Position numbers and translations under genes: made by a program. DNA of 64,000 nucleotides from NCBI RefSeq assembly GCF_013170705.1, contig NZ_CP033334.1, forward strand, positions 1,488,001 to 1,552,000. Direction: 5' to 3'. A model generated the notes under the pieces. It worked only from the letters and a program-made list of their open reading frames with translations. It searched no databases and was not told where the DNA came from. The stretch is from Mesorhizobium loti (GTDB lineage: Bacteria; Pseudomonadota; Alphaproteobacteria; Rhizobiales; Rhizobiaceae). Positions 8,845-16,308 of the stretch are shown one piece after another (within the stretch, counting starts at the first letter, position 1; the number at the start of each line of letters is the position of its first letter).

Positions 8845-9570
8845 TCAGGCGAAGTATTGGCCGCCATTGGCGGTGAGGGTCGAGCCGGTAATGAAGCCGG
8901 CATCCTCGGAAGCGAGGAAGACGACGCAGCGCGCGATCTCTTCCGGCTCGCCGAGGCGGCCGACCGGGATCTGCGGCAGGATGCGCTCGTTGAGCACCTT
9001 CTCATCGATTGCCTTGACCATCTCCGTGGCGATGTAGCCGGGGCAGATGACGTTGACGGTGATGCCGGCGCGGGCGCCCTCCTGGGCGAGGGCCTTGGTG
9101 AAGCCGATGTCGCCGGCCTTGGCGGCGGAATAGTTGACCTGGCCGGCCTGGCCCTTCTGGCCATTGATCGAGGAGATGGTGATGACGCGACCGAACTTGC
9201 GGTCGCGCATGCCGCCCCACAGCGGGTGCGTCATGTTGAAGACGCCGGAAAGATTGGTGTCGATGACCTCTTTCCACTGCTCACGGGTCAATTTGTGGAA
9301 CATGGCATCGCGGGTGATGCCGGCATTGTTGACCAGCACCGAGACCGGGCCGAGATCGGCCTCGACTTGGCTGATGCCGGCGGCGCAAGCGTCATAGTCG
9401 GCGACCGACCATTTGTAGACCGGAATGCCGGTCTCGGCCTTGAATTTCGCCGCCGCCTCGTCGTTGCCGGCATAGTTGGCCGCGACCGAATAGCCGGCGT
9501 TCTTCAAGGCGATCGAGATCGCCGCGCCGATGCCGCGCGATCCGCCCGTGACGATTGCAACCTTGGTCAT
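8845..9570 (-). CDS. phbB: Acetoacetyl-CoA reductase (short-chain dehydrogenase)
   Basis: This 241-residue protein reduces acetoacetyl-CoA to (R)-3-hydroxybutyryl-CoA with NADPH, the second step of polyhydroxybutyrate synthesis. The Rossmann motif TGGSRGIG is at 8-15, NNAG at 81-84, and the catalytic triad Ser134, Tyr147 and Lys151 is intact. The ATG at 9570 is chosen because AAGGGGAA precedes it and MTKVAIVTGG is the family N-terminus. It is the downstream gene of the phbA-phbB operon. A GC hairpin (GGGCGGC/GCCGCCC, 9630-9647) lies in the gap between the two. Confidence 0.93.
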   Translation of the reverse strand: MTKVAIVTGGSRGIGAAISIALKNAGYSVAANYAGNDEAAAKFKAETGIPVYKWSVADYDACAAGISQVEADLGPVSVLVNNAGITRDAMFHKLTREQWKEVIDTNLSGVFNMTHPLWGGMRDRKFGRVITISSINGQKGQAGQVNYSAAKAGDIGFTKALAQEGARAGITVNVICPGYIATEMVKAIDEKVLNERILPQIPVGRLGEPEEIARCVVFLASEDAGFITGSTLTANGGQYFA

Positions 9571-9659
9571 GCATTTCCCCTTTTTGATATCGCCCTGTTG
9601 TCGGGCTTGGCAGGCACTGGATATGAAAGGGGCGGCTTGCGCCGCCCGTTCAGTATTTT

Positions 9660-10838
9660 TCAGAGGGCTTCCACACACAGGGCGACGCCCATGCCGCCGC
9701 CGATGCACAGGGTGGCCAGCCCCTTCTTGGCGCCGCGACGGCGCATCTCGTAGACCAGCGTATTGAAGATGCGGGCGCCCGAGGCGCCGATCGGGTGGCC
9801 GATGGCGATGGCGCCGCCATTGACGTTGACGATCGAGGGATCCCAGCCCATGTCCTTGTTGACGGCACAGGCCTGCGCGGCGAAAGCCTCGTTGGCCTCG
9901 ACAAGGTCGAGATCGCCGACCGACCAACCCGCCTTTTCCAAAGCCTTGCGCGAGGCGGGGATGGGGCCGGTGCCCATGATCGCCGGATCGACGCCGGCGG
10001 TCGCCCAGGAGGCGATGCGCGCCAGCGGGGTGATGCCGCGCCGTGCGGCTTCCGCTTCACTCATCAGCAGCGCGCCGGCGGCACCATCATTGATGCCGGA
10101 GGCGTTGGCGGCGGTCACGGTGCCGTCCTTGTCGAAGGCCGGCTTCAGCTTGGTCATGGCGTCCAGCGTCGCGCCATGGCGGATGTATTCGTCCTGGTCG
10201 ACAATCGTGTCGCCCTTCTTGCCCTTGATGGTGAAGGCGACGATCTCGTCCTTGAACTTGCCCGCCTTCTGCGCCGCCTCGGCCTTGTTCTGCGAGGCCA
10301 GCGCGAACTGGTCCTGGTCGTCACGGGTGATCTGGAACTGGCGGGCGACGTTCTCGGCGGTGTTGCCCATGTGATAGCCGTTGAAGGCATCCCACAGCCC
10401 GTCCTTGATCATGGTGTCGATCATCTTGTAGTCGCCCATCTTGACGCCACCGCGCAGATGCTGCGCGTGCGGCGACAGCGACATCGATTCCTGGCCGCCG
10501 GCGATGATCACCTTGGCGTCACCGGTGGCTATCTGCTGCATGCCGAGTGCAATGGCGCGCAGGCCCGAACCGCAAACCTGGTTGAGGCCCCAGGCGGTGG
10601 TCTCCTTCGGCAGGCCGGCAATGATCGAGGCCTGGCGGGCCGGGTTCTGGCCCTGGGCCGCGGTCAGCACCTGGCCGAGGATGACCTCGTCGACCTCCGC
10701 CGCTTCGACTCCGGCGCGTGACAAAAGTTCCCTGATGACGACGGCGCCGAGCTCATGCGCCGGCGTGGCAGCGAACGCGCCGTTGAAGGAGCCGACGGCC
10801 GTGCGCGCGGCGCTGGCGATGACGATGGAATCGGACAT
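9660..10838 (-). CDS. phbA: Acetyl-CoA acetyltransferase (beta-ketothiolase)
   Basis: This 392-residue biosynthetic thiolase condenses two acetyl-CoA into acetoacetyl-CoA, the first step of polyhydroxybutyrate synthesis. The catalytic residues fall exactly where they do in the classic Zoogloea enzyme: Cys89 ([10 protein letters not shown]), His348 (GHPIGASG) and Cys378 (CIGGG). The length is that of the family. The gene is first in the operon with phbB. It is divergent from phaR, with PhaR-type operators in between. No polymer synthase gene (phaC) is in this window. Confidence 0.95.
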   Translation of the reverse strand: MSDSIVIASAARTAVGSFNGAFAATPAHELGAVVIRELLSRAGVEAAEVDEVILGQVLTAAQGQNPARQASIIAGLPKETTAWGLNQVCGSGLRAIALGMQQIATGDAKVIIAGGQESMSLSPHAQHLRGGVKMGDYKMIDTMIKDGLWDAFNGYHMGNTAENVARQFQITRDDQDQFALASQNKAEAAQKAGKFKDEIVAFTIKGKKGDTIVDQDEYIRHGATLDAMTKLKPAFDKDGTVTAANASGINDGAAGALLMSEAEAARRGITPLARIASWATAGVDPAIMGTGPIPASRKALEKAGWSVGDLDLVEANEAFAAQACAVNKDMGWDPSIVNVNGGAIAIGHPIGASGARIFNTLVYEMRRRGAKKGLATLCIGGGMGVALCVEAL

Positions 10839-10979
10839 TTTCTTCTCCAGACTTCAAGGATGTTGTTCTGTCGTTGAGGACTTTTCTTGCCCTTTCCCAA
10901 CCCCAAGTCAAACCGGAAATCGGCATGGCGCCCGTGCGCGCCAAGCAGGTCACGCTCCGCCATGCCTTCGGGCTGGCCG

Positions 10980-10990
10980 CTGCTGCGCAG
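10980..10990. promoter_or_regulatory. Predicted PhaR operator 1
   Basis: The sequence CTGCTGCGCAG is CTGC-N3-GCAG, the form reported for PhaR binding in Paracoccus denitrificans. Its centre is 21 bases, two helical turns, from operator 2. Confidence 0.6.
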
Positions 10991-11000
10991 CATATTTTGC

Positions 11001-11011
11001 CTGCTATGCAG
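11001..11011. promoter_or_regulatory. Predicted PhaR operator 2
   Basis: The sequence CTGCTATGCAG is a second CTGC-N3-GCAG palindrome on the same face of the helix as the site at 10980-10990. Confidence 0.6.
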
Positions 11012-11134
11012 CATTATATGATCCCGCACTGCACAAACTGCTTGGAATTATGAGGCTTTTGCGCATATCCTCAAAAAGGGCGCAATCGTTACCGGCCGCT
11101 TACTCAGGCGCGCCGGTGTCCGGGGAGGATGCAG

Positions 11135-11746
11135 ATGGCCGCAAAAGACGACCCGATCATTATCAAGAAATATGCCAATCGCCGCCTCTATAATACGGGG
11201 ACGAGCACCTATGTGACGCTCGAGGATCTGGCCGAGATGGTCAAGAAGGGCGAGGAGTTCACCGTCCAGGACGCCAAGACCGGCGACGACATCACGCATC
11301 CGGTGCTGACCCAGATCATCTTCGAGTTGGAGAACAAGGACGGGCAGAACATGCTGCCGATCCCGTTCCTGCGCCAGCTGATCGCCTTCTACGGCGACCA
11401 GATGCAGATGATCGTGCCGAGCTTCCTCGAACAGTCAATGATCGCCTTCTCCAAGGAGCAGGAGCGCTTTCGCGAGCAGATGAAGGGGGCGATCGGCAAG
11501 TCGCCGCTGGACGTGATGAAGATGGCGACGCCGATCAAGGCGCTGGAAGAACAGACGCGCCGCAACATGGAGATGTTCCAGAACGCGATGCGGCTGTTCA
11601 CGCCTTTTCCGCCCGCGGGCTCGGCACCGGCCGCGGCCCCCGCCGAGCCGGCCAGGAAGGACGCGCCGGCCGAGAAATCCGACGATCTACAGCAGCTGAA
11701 GGACCAGATCGCGGCCATGCAGCGCAAGCTCGATACGATGTCGTAA
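11135..11746 (+). CDS. phaR: Polyhydroxyalkanoate synthesis repressor PhaR
   Basis: This 203-residue protein begins with the PHB accumulation regulator DNA-binding domain (IIIKKYANRRLYNTGTSTYV, about residues 7-65). A helical second domain follows, then a Pro/Ala-rich linker and a short C-terminal coiled coil (LQQLKDQIAAMQRKLDTM). The ATG at 11135 is preferred over the one at 11129, because GGGAGG ends directly before 11129 and leaves a proper 6-base spacing only for 11135. PhaR binds DNA and PHB granules and derepresses phasin and PHB genes when polymer is present. The divergent phbAB operon is the likely target. Confidence 0.92.
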   Translation: MAAKDDPIIIKKYANRRLYNTGTSTYVTLEDLAEMVKKGEEFTVQDAKTGDDITHPVLTQIIFELENKDGQNMLPIPFLRQLIAFYGDQMQMIVPSFLEQSMIAFSKEQERFREQMKGAIGKSPLDVMKMATPIKALEEQTRRNMEMFQNAMRLFTPFPPAGSAPAAAPAEPARKDAPAEKSDDLQQLKDQIAAMQRKLDTMS

Positions 11747-11754
11747 GCCGGCAG

Positions 11755-11777
11755 CGGGTCGGGCGCAGCCCAACCCG
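11755..11777 (+). terminator. Weak hairpin after phaR
   Basis: A 10-base stem with one mismatch (CGGGTCGGGC / GCCCAACCCG) and a GCA loop lies just past the phaR stop codon, between the convergent phaR and GNAT genes. No T-run follows, so termination here is uncertain. Confidence 0.35.
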
Positions 11778-11785
11778 GCCGTGCC

Positions 11786-12268
11786 TTATCCGTCGATGGT
11801 CAGCTTCCACAATTCCCAGGTGTCGTCGGCCCGCCCGTCAAGCGAGCGATAAAAAGCCTTGGCCGGCATGTTGGAGTGCAGCACCGTCCACTTGATGGCG
11901 GATGCACCGATGCTGGTGGCATGGTCTCGGAGCCGCTCGACAAGGGCGCGGCCGACCGACTTGCCGCGCGCCGCCTCAGCCACGTAGAGTTCCTTGAGCA
12001 CCACGACTGGCTTCAGATCGTAGGTCCAGGGGATGAGATAATGGACGGCGATGCCGACGATTACGCCGTCGACCTCCGCCACGAACACGCCGAAGCGGGG
12101 CGATGGCCCCAGCCCATGGTCGACGATGTCGGCCTCGGTGACCCGGAATTCGTCGTCATAGCCCTCGAAGACGGCGAGCGCCCGCATAAGGGCGAGCACC
12201 GCGCCGACATCCCGCCGCTCGAACGGACGGACGACCGCTTTGCGCGCTGGGCTCGGCGTTGCGGTCAT
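11786..12268 (-). CDS. GNAT-family N-acetyltransferase
   Basis: This 160-residue protein has the GNAT fold. The N-terminal VVRPFERRDVGAVLALMR, the central strand VVLKELYVAEAARGKSVGRALVERL (containing the acetyl-CoA-binding R-x-x-x-x-G-R/A loop) and the C-terminal N-x-x-A-x-x-F-Y helix are all present. It resembles diamine-acetyltransferase-like members, but I cannot name the substrate. Its ATG overlaps the stop of the rhodanese gene by 4 bases, so the two are cotranscribed. Confidence 0.82.
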   Translation of the reverse strand: MTATPSPARKAVVRPFERRDVGAVLALMRALAVFEGYDDEFRVTEADIVDHGLGPSPRFGVFVAEVDGVIVGIAVHYLIPWTYDLKPVVVLKELYVAEAARGKSVGRALVERLRDHATSIGASAIKWTVLHSNMPAKAFYRSLDGRADDTWELWKLTIDG

Positions 12269-12684
12269 GCCCTCGGAGTGCCAGGCGCCTTGCCGGAGGC
12301 GAAAGGAAGCTCTTCATCCTGCCAGCCTGTCATGCCACCGATCATGACCTTCACCGGCAGGCCGAGGCTGGCCAATTTGAAGGCCGCCCGATCCGCGCCA
12401 TTGCAATGCGGCCCGGCGCAATAGACGACGAACAGCGTGCCTGCCGGCCATTTCGCCATTCGGTCGGCCGAGATCTCGCGGTGCGGCAGGTGGAGCGCGC
12501 CCGGCACATGGCGGCGCTCATAGGCTTGCGGCGAACCGACCACATGCAGAAGGACAAAGTCCGGCTCGCCGGCGCGCAGTGTCGCGGCGACGTCGGAACA
12601 GTCGGTTTCGACCGAAAGCCGGCGCAGGAAATGGTCGCGGGCAATCTCCGGCGATGCCGCCGGAATGTCTGTCACGTAGCTCAT
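12265..12684 (-). CDS. Rhodanese-domain protein
   Basis: This 139-residue single-domain rhodanese has its predicted active-site cysteine at residue 89 in the loop CAGPHCNGADRA. The frame continues upstream, but the ATG at 12684 follows GGAGACCCTT and gives the expected domain length. The protein probably carries sulfur as a persulfide or acts as a sulfurtransferase. It is divergent from the GlxA/FtrA-type regulator at 12793, a pairing I know from other proteobacteria. Two symmetric operators sit in the gap. The GNAT gene follows with a 4-base overlap. Confidence 0.85.
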   Translation of the reverse strand: MSYVTDIPAASPEIARDHFLRRLSVETDCSDVAATLRAGEPDFVLLHVVGSPQAYERRHVPGALHLPHREISADRMAKWPAGTLFVVYCAGPHCNGADRAAFKLASLGLPVKVMIGGMTGWQDEELPFASGKAPGTPRA

Positions 12685-12692
12685 CAAGGGTC

Positions 12693-12729
12693 TCCATCTC
12701 AGATGGAGCCGGTCTCCATCTCTGATGGA
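12693..12729. promoter_or_regulatory. Tandem palindromic operators between rhodanese and regulator
   Basis: Two copies of TCCATC-TCW-GATGGA lie at 12693-12707 and 12715-12729, with centres 22 bases apart, so they sit on the same face of the helix. They begin 9 bases upstream of the rhodanese ATG (minus strand) and 64 bases upstream of the regulator. The likely binder is the divergent AraC/GlxA-type regulator. Confidence 0.65.
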
Positions 12730-12792
12730 ACCGAGGTAGCGCACCGGGCCAGACGATTGCAGCTGGCAGCTTTGCCATATATCGTCAAGATC

Positions 12793-13776
12793 ATGCCAAA
12801 TCCGCCTCTCGCCAATCCACTGGTCGTTGCCGTCGCCTATGACGGGCTGTGCACGTTCGAGTTCGGCGTGGCGGCCGAGATGTTCGCCTTGCCCAGGCCG
12901 GAGATGGGCGCGGATTGGTATCGGTTTGCCGTCGCCGGCATCGATGCCGGCGAAATGCGCGCGATGGGCGGCGTGCGTGTCGTCGCCGATGGCGGGCCCG
13001 ATCTGATCGGCGAGGCCGGCACGGTGATCGTGCCGGGGTGGCGCGGTGTGGAGTGTCCGGTGCCGCCCTCGCTGGTCGAGGCGCTTCGGGCGGCCAATGA
13101 GCGGGGCGCACGCATCCTGTCCATCTGCTCGGGCGTCTTCGTGCTCGCCGCGGCCGGCCTGCTGTCGGGCAAGAAGGCGACCACGCATTGGCGCTACAGC
13201 GAGAAACTGAGGGAGATGTATCCCGACATCACCGTGGTTCCGGACGTTTTGTACATCGATGAGGGGAATGTGCTGACATCGGCCGGCAGCGCGGCGGGCA
13301 TCGACCTGTGCCTGCATCTGGTCCGGCGCGACTTCGGCACCAAGGCCGCCAACATGGTGGCGCGACGCCTGGTCGTGCCGCCGCATCGCGACGGCGGCCA
13401 GGCGCAATATGTCGAGAGCTCGGTTCCCGAGCCTCATGAACGCAGCCGGCTCGGACCGTTGATCGACAGGATGCGCGCGGATATTTCCGCCGACTATCCC
13501 ATAGCCACCCTCGCCAATCTGGCCGGAATGAGCGAGCGGACATTCTTGCGCCGGTTCGCGGCCGCTACCGGTGTCACGCCGGCGCGCTGGCTGCTTTCGG
13601 AACGGCTATCGCGGGCGCGCACATTGCTGGAAGAAACCGCCATGCCGATCGAGCGGATTGCCGAGACCGCCGGATTTGGCGCGGCGGCGACGTTGCGGCA
13701 TCATTTCCGCCAGCAATTCGCAACGACGCCCGCCACTTACCGGGCGCGGTTCGGAACCAGTGCCAACCCAGCCTGA
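12793..13776 (+). CDS. GlxA/FtrA-type AraC-family transcriptional regulator
   Basis: This 327-residue protein joins a DJ-1/PfpI-like domain (about residues 10-190, with Cys112 in SICSGVFVLA at the nucleophile-elbow position) to a C-terminal AraC double helix-turn-helix (about 230-320, MSERTFLRRFAAATGVTPARW and IAETAGFGAAATLRHHFRQ). This architecture defines the GlxA/FtrA regulators. The ATG at 12793 starts the domain directly, and the open frame further upstream has no family match. It probably controls the divergent rhodanese gene through the tandem palindromes at 12693-12729. Confidence 0.85.
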   Translation: MPNPPLANPLVVAVAYDGLCTFEFGVAAEMFALPRPEMGADWYRFAVAGIDAGEMRAMGGVRVVADGGPDLIGEAGTVIVPGWRGVECPVPPSLVEALRAANERGARILSICSGVFVLAAAGLLSGKKATTHWRYSEKLREMYPDITVVPDVLYIDEGNVLTSAGSAAGIDLCLHLVRRDFGTKAANMVARRLVVPPHRDGGQAQYVESSVPEPHERSRLGPLIDRMRADISADYPIATLANLAGMSERTFLRRFAAATGVTPARWLLSERLSRARTLLEETAMPIERIAETAGFGAAATLRHHFRQQFATTPATYRARFGTSANPA

Positions 13777-13781
13777 CGGCC

Positions 13782-14933
13782 TCACAGCTGTCCGGGCAGC
13801 AATCCCTCATAGCGGCCGCGCGGGCGGATGATGCTGCCGCTCACGATCTGTTCGACCATATGCGCGGCCCAGCCGACGCTGCGTCCGAGCGCGAACAGGT
13901 GGAACGGCGCATCGCGCGGCAAGCCCAGGCCGCGCGTCAGCACGGCGAGGGCAAAATCGATATTCGCCGGAGCGCCGGTGGCGGCAATGGCGGCGGCTTC
14001 CAGCGACCGCAATGTCTCGTCTGTGTTGCCGATGGCGGCCAGAAGCGCCGCGGCCCGGGGATCGCCTTCGGGGTAGAGCTGATGGCCGAAACCCGGCAAT
14101 GGCCGGTCATGGCCGAGCCAGCGCCGGATCGTTGCATCGGCGCCGTGCCGTGCCGCATCTTCGGCGAGGTGCATCACCGCCTCGCCGGCGCCGCCGTGCC
14201 GCGGGCCCGACAGCGTCGTCAGTCCCGCCAGCAGGCAAGCGGCGGGTGAGGCTCCCGTGGAGGCGGCGACGCGAGCGGCGAAGGTCGATGCATTGAGTTC
14301 GTGATCGGCGAGCAGCACGAGGGCGCGCCGGATCGCTTCCGCCCCGTCTTTGCCGACCGACCAGCCCCGCGCCAGTCGCCGATGCACCGGCTCCGGCCCC
14401 GCCTCGGCCCCGAGGGCGCCGGCCAGCACGCCGATCGCGCGCGCCGCGTCGGCGCATAGCGAGGCGGCGCTGCGTCCAAGCGAAGGCCGCGCCTGGCCGG
14501 CAAGCAAGGCAAGTTGCGCGAAGGCCGGGCCTCGGCCGAACTGGCGCGGCGCATCTGGCGGCGGCGCCTCGAAGCGGACCGGTTCAGGCAGGGCCCAAAG
14601 CACAGCGGCGGTTTCTTCCAGCGTCGCATGGTCGGACAGCGCAACGGCGTCCCGGCCCCGATAGATGAGATGGCCGTGCCAGACGGTCGAGATCGCCGTT
14701 GCGATCGACGGCTCGCCCCAGGCGATGGCGCTTTCGGCGATGGCGGAGGGGCTGCGCCCGCGTGCCCTTCGCGTTGCCAGCGCGGCGATGTCGTCGGCGC
14801 GATATTCGCTGCGGCGTGGGTCAGCGCGGTCCGGGCGCATGCCAATGCGACCGCGGCTGACATAGGCGTAGAGCGTCTGCGGCCTCACCCGCAGCCTTTC
14901 CAGTGCCTCTTCCCGCGACAACCATTCGGACAT
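13782..14933 (-). CDS. Citrate synthase homologue with N-terminal helix-turn-helix
   Basis: This 383-residue protein starts with a MerR/excisionase-like DNA-binding segment (about residues 4-60, LSREEALERLRVRPQTLYAY). The rest is a citrate synthase domain. The three catalytic positions are present: His in ADHELNASTF, His in FGHQLYPEGDPRA and Asp in NIDFALAVL. It could therefore still catalyse acetyl-CoA plus an oxo-acid condensation, or serve as a metabolite-sensing regulator. It is divergent from a second citrate synthase homologue at 15027, with repeated ATTGAT boxes between them. Confidence 0.82.
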   Translation of the reverse strand: MSEWLSREEALERLRVRPQTLYAYVSRGRIGMRPDRADPRRSEYRADDIAALATRRARGRSPSAIAESAIAWGEPSIATAISTVWHGHLIYRGRDAVALSDHATLEETAAVLWALPEPVRFEAPPPDAPRQFGRGPAFAQLALLAGQARPSLGRSAASLCADAARAIGVLAGALGAEAGPEPVHRRLARGWSVGKDGAEAIRRALVLLADHELNASTFAARVAASTGASPAACLLAGLTTLSGPRHGGAGEAVMHLAEDAARHGADATIRRWLGHDRPLPGFGHQLYPEGDPRAAALLAAIGNTDETLRSLEAAAIAATGAPANIDFALAVLTRGLGLPRDAPFHLFALGRSVGWAAHMVEQIVSGSIIRPRGRYEGLLPGQL

Positions 14934-14946
14934 GGCGAGCCCTGAT

Positions 14947-14971
14947 ATTGATTCTATTGATCAAGATTGAT
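14947..14971. promoter_or_regulatory. Three ATTGAT boxes between divergent citrate synthase genes
   Basis: Direct repeats of ATTGAT start at 14947, 14956 and 14966, about one helical turn apart, and overlap the palindrome TTGATCAA. They lie 14 bases from the start of the HTH-citrate synthase gene, whose N-terminal DNA-binding segment is the obvious candidate binder. Confidence 0.5.
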
Positions 14972-15026
14972 GACGATCTGGCCTACCCTTATCTCCCATG
15001 TGGAAAAGCTTCAAGGAGACAAGGCC

Positions 15027-16115
15027 ATGGCGAATGGGCTCGATGATGTGGTGGCGGCCGAAACCGTGCTGTCCGATGTGGATGGGCTGGGTGGCCGGCT
15101 GACGATCCGTGGCTATTCGCTGCCGGAGCTGGCCGGACGATGGAGCTACCCGCAAGTGGTGCGCCTGCTGCTGGATGGTTTCTTCGACGATCTGCCTGGC
15201 GATGCCGAACTGATGGCGAGACTGGGCGAGGCCCGCGTCGAGGTGTTCGAGCAGCTCCTGCCCTCGCTGCCCTTGCTGGCGCCGCTCGAAATCTACAGCG
15301 CCATGCGCGCCGGCATGGCTCTGCTGCCGGATGGCGAGACGCTGGCGGACCCCTTGCGGCTGATCGCGGCGCCCGCCGTGCTGACGCCGGCCTTGTTGCG
15401 CCTGCAGCGCGGCGAGCAGCCGGTCGCCCCGGACGGCAAGGCCGATCATGCCGCCGACATGCTGAGGATGCTCAATGGCGTCGCGGCATCGCCGGCATTG
15501 GCAAAAGCGGTCGACACCTATCTGGTGACCGTCTGCGACCACGGCCTGAATGCCTCCACCTTCGCCACCCGTGTCGTCGCCTCGACACTGGCCGGCCTGA
15601 CCTCGTCGGTGCTGGCCGGGCTCGGCGCGCTCAAGGGACCGCTGCATGGCGGCGCGCCCGGACCGGTGATCGAGATGCTGGATGCGATCGAGGCGCATGG
15701 CGACGCGGCCGGTTGGCTGCGCGACGAGATCGCGCATGGCAAGCGCATCATGGGTTTCGGCCACCGCATCTACCGCGTGCGCGATCCGCGTGCCGATGTG
15801 CTCAAGGCCGTGGTGCGGCAGCTTGGCGGCGAAGGCGAAACCGGCCGCCGGCTGGCTTTCGCCGAGACAGTCGAGCAGACCGCGCTCGAGGTGCTGCGGA
15901 TCGCCAAACCGCAGCGCTCGCTGCAGACCAATGTCGAGTTCTATACAGCGCTGGTGCTGGAAGCGGCGGGTTTCCCGCCGCGGGCTTTCAGCAATGTCTT
16001 CGCCGCGGGCCGTGTTGCCGGCTGGATCGCGCATGCGCGCGAGCAGCAGACAACCGGGCGGCTGATCCGTCCGCAATCGCGCTATGTCGGCCCGGTGCCG
16101 GACCTCGTCGCATAG
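15027..16115 (+). CDS. Citrate synthase / 2-methylcitrate synthase homologue
   Basis: This 362-residue citrate synthase-family protein has catalytic histidines in CDHGLNASTF and MGFGHRIYRVRDPRA. The position that is Asp in most citrate synthases is Glu here (TNVEFYTA), as in Bacillus subtilis CitA. AAGGAG before the ATG at 15027 decides the start. It would condense acetyl- or propionyl-CoA with an oxo-acid, but the exact substrate is not readable. It is divergent from the HTH-containing paralogue at 13782. Confidence 0.85.
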   Translation: MANGLDDVVAAETVLSDVDGLGGRLTIRGYSLPELAGRWSYPQVVRLLLDGFFDDLPGDAELMARLGEARVEVFEQLLPSLPLLAPLEIYSAMRAGMALLPDGETLADPLRLIAAPAVLTPALLRLQRGEQPVAPDGKADHAADMLRMLNGVAASPALAKAVDTYLVTVCDHGLNASTFATRVVASTLAGLTSSVLAGLGALKGPLHGGAPGPVIEMLDAIEAHGDAAGWLRDEIAHGKRIMGFGHRIYRVRDPRADVLKAVVRQLGGEGETGRRLAFAETVEQTALEVLRIAKPQRSLQTNVEFYTALVLEAAGFPPRAFSNVFAAGRVAGWIAHAREQQTTGRLIRPQSRYVGPVPDLVA

Positions 16116-16223
16116 TCCATCAGAGGCACGGCCTCGCCGCGTCGAAGCGGAGGGGCTTTTGGCACAAGCGAAATTTCATGTGATCACGCGACCGTGTTCG
16201 TGTCTTGCCACGGTCCATCCTTA

Positions 16224-16242
16224 TATGTTGCACTGCAACATA
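16224..16242. promoter_or_regulatory. Perfect 19-base palindrome upstream of patatin-like gene
   Basis: The sequence TATGTTGCACTGCAACATA has 9-base arms around a single C. It lies 66 bases before the patatin-like start codon, where an operator would be expected. Its core TGCACTGCA resembles TGC-rich sites near PHB genes, including a GCACTGCA stretch upstream of phbA in this window. Confidence 0.6.
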
Positions 16243-16308
16243 AAGCGATAGCGCTGCTCTTTCCATTGACGGTGGGGCAGGTTGACGCATCAGGATGACA
16301 GGAACGCC

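Larger units (their letters stand above)
10839..11134. promoter_or_regulatory. phbA / phaR divergent promoter region
   Basis: This 296-base gap separates phbA (minus) from phaR (plus) and must hold both promoters. Its centre is AT-rich (about 10990-11020) and carries two palindromes of the form CTGC-N3-GCAG, annotated separately. A further GCACTGCACA stretch lies at about 11026. The arrangement fits autoregulation of phaR together with control of phbAB. Confidence 0.7.

Noticed and set aside
12259..12792. Long in-frame extension ahead of the GlxA/FtrA-type regulator
   Set aside because: The extension overlaps the real rhodanese gene on the other strand and has no family match. The regulator begins naturally at 12793.
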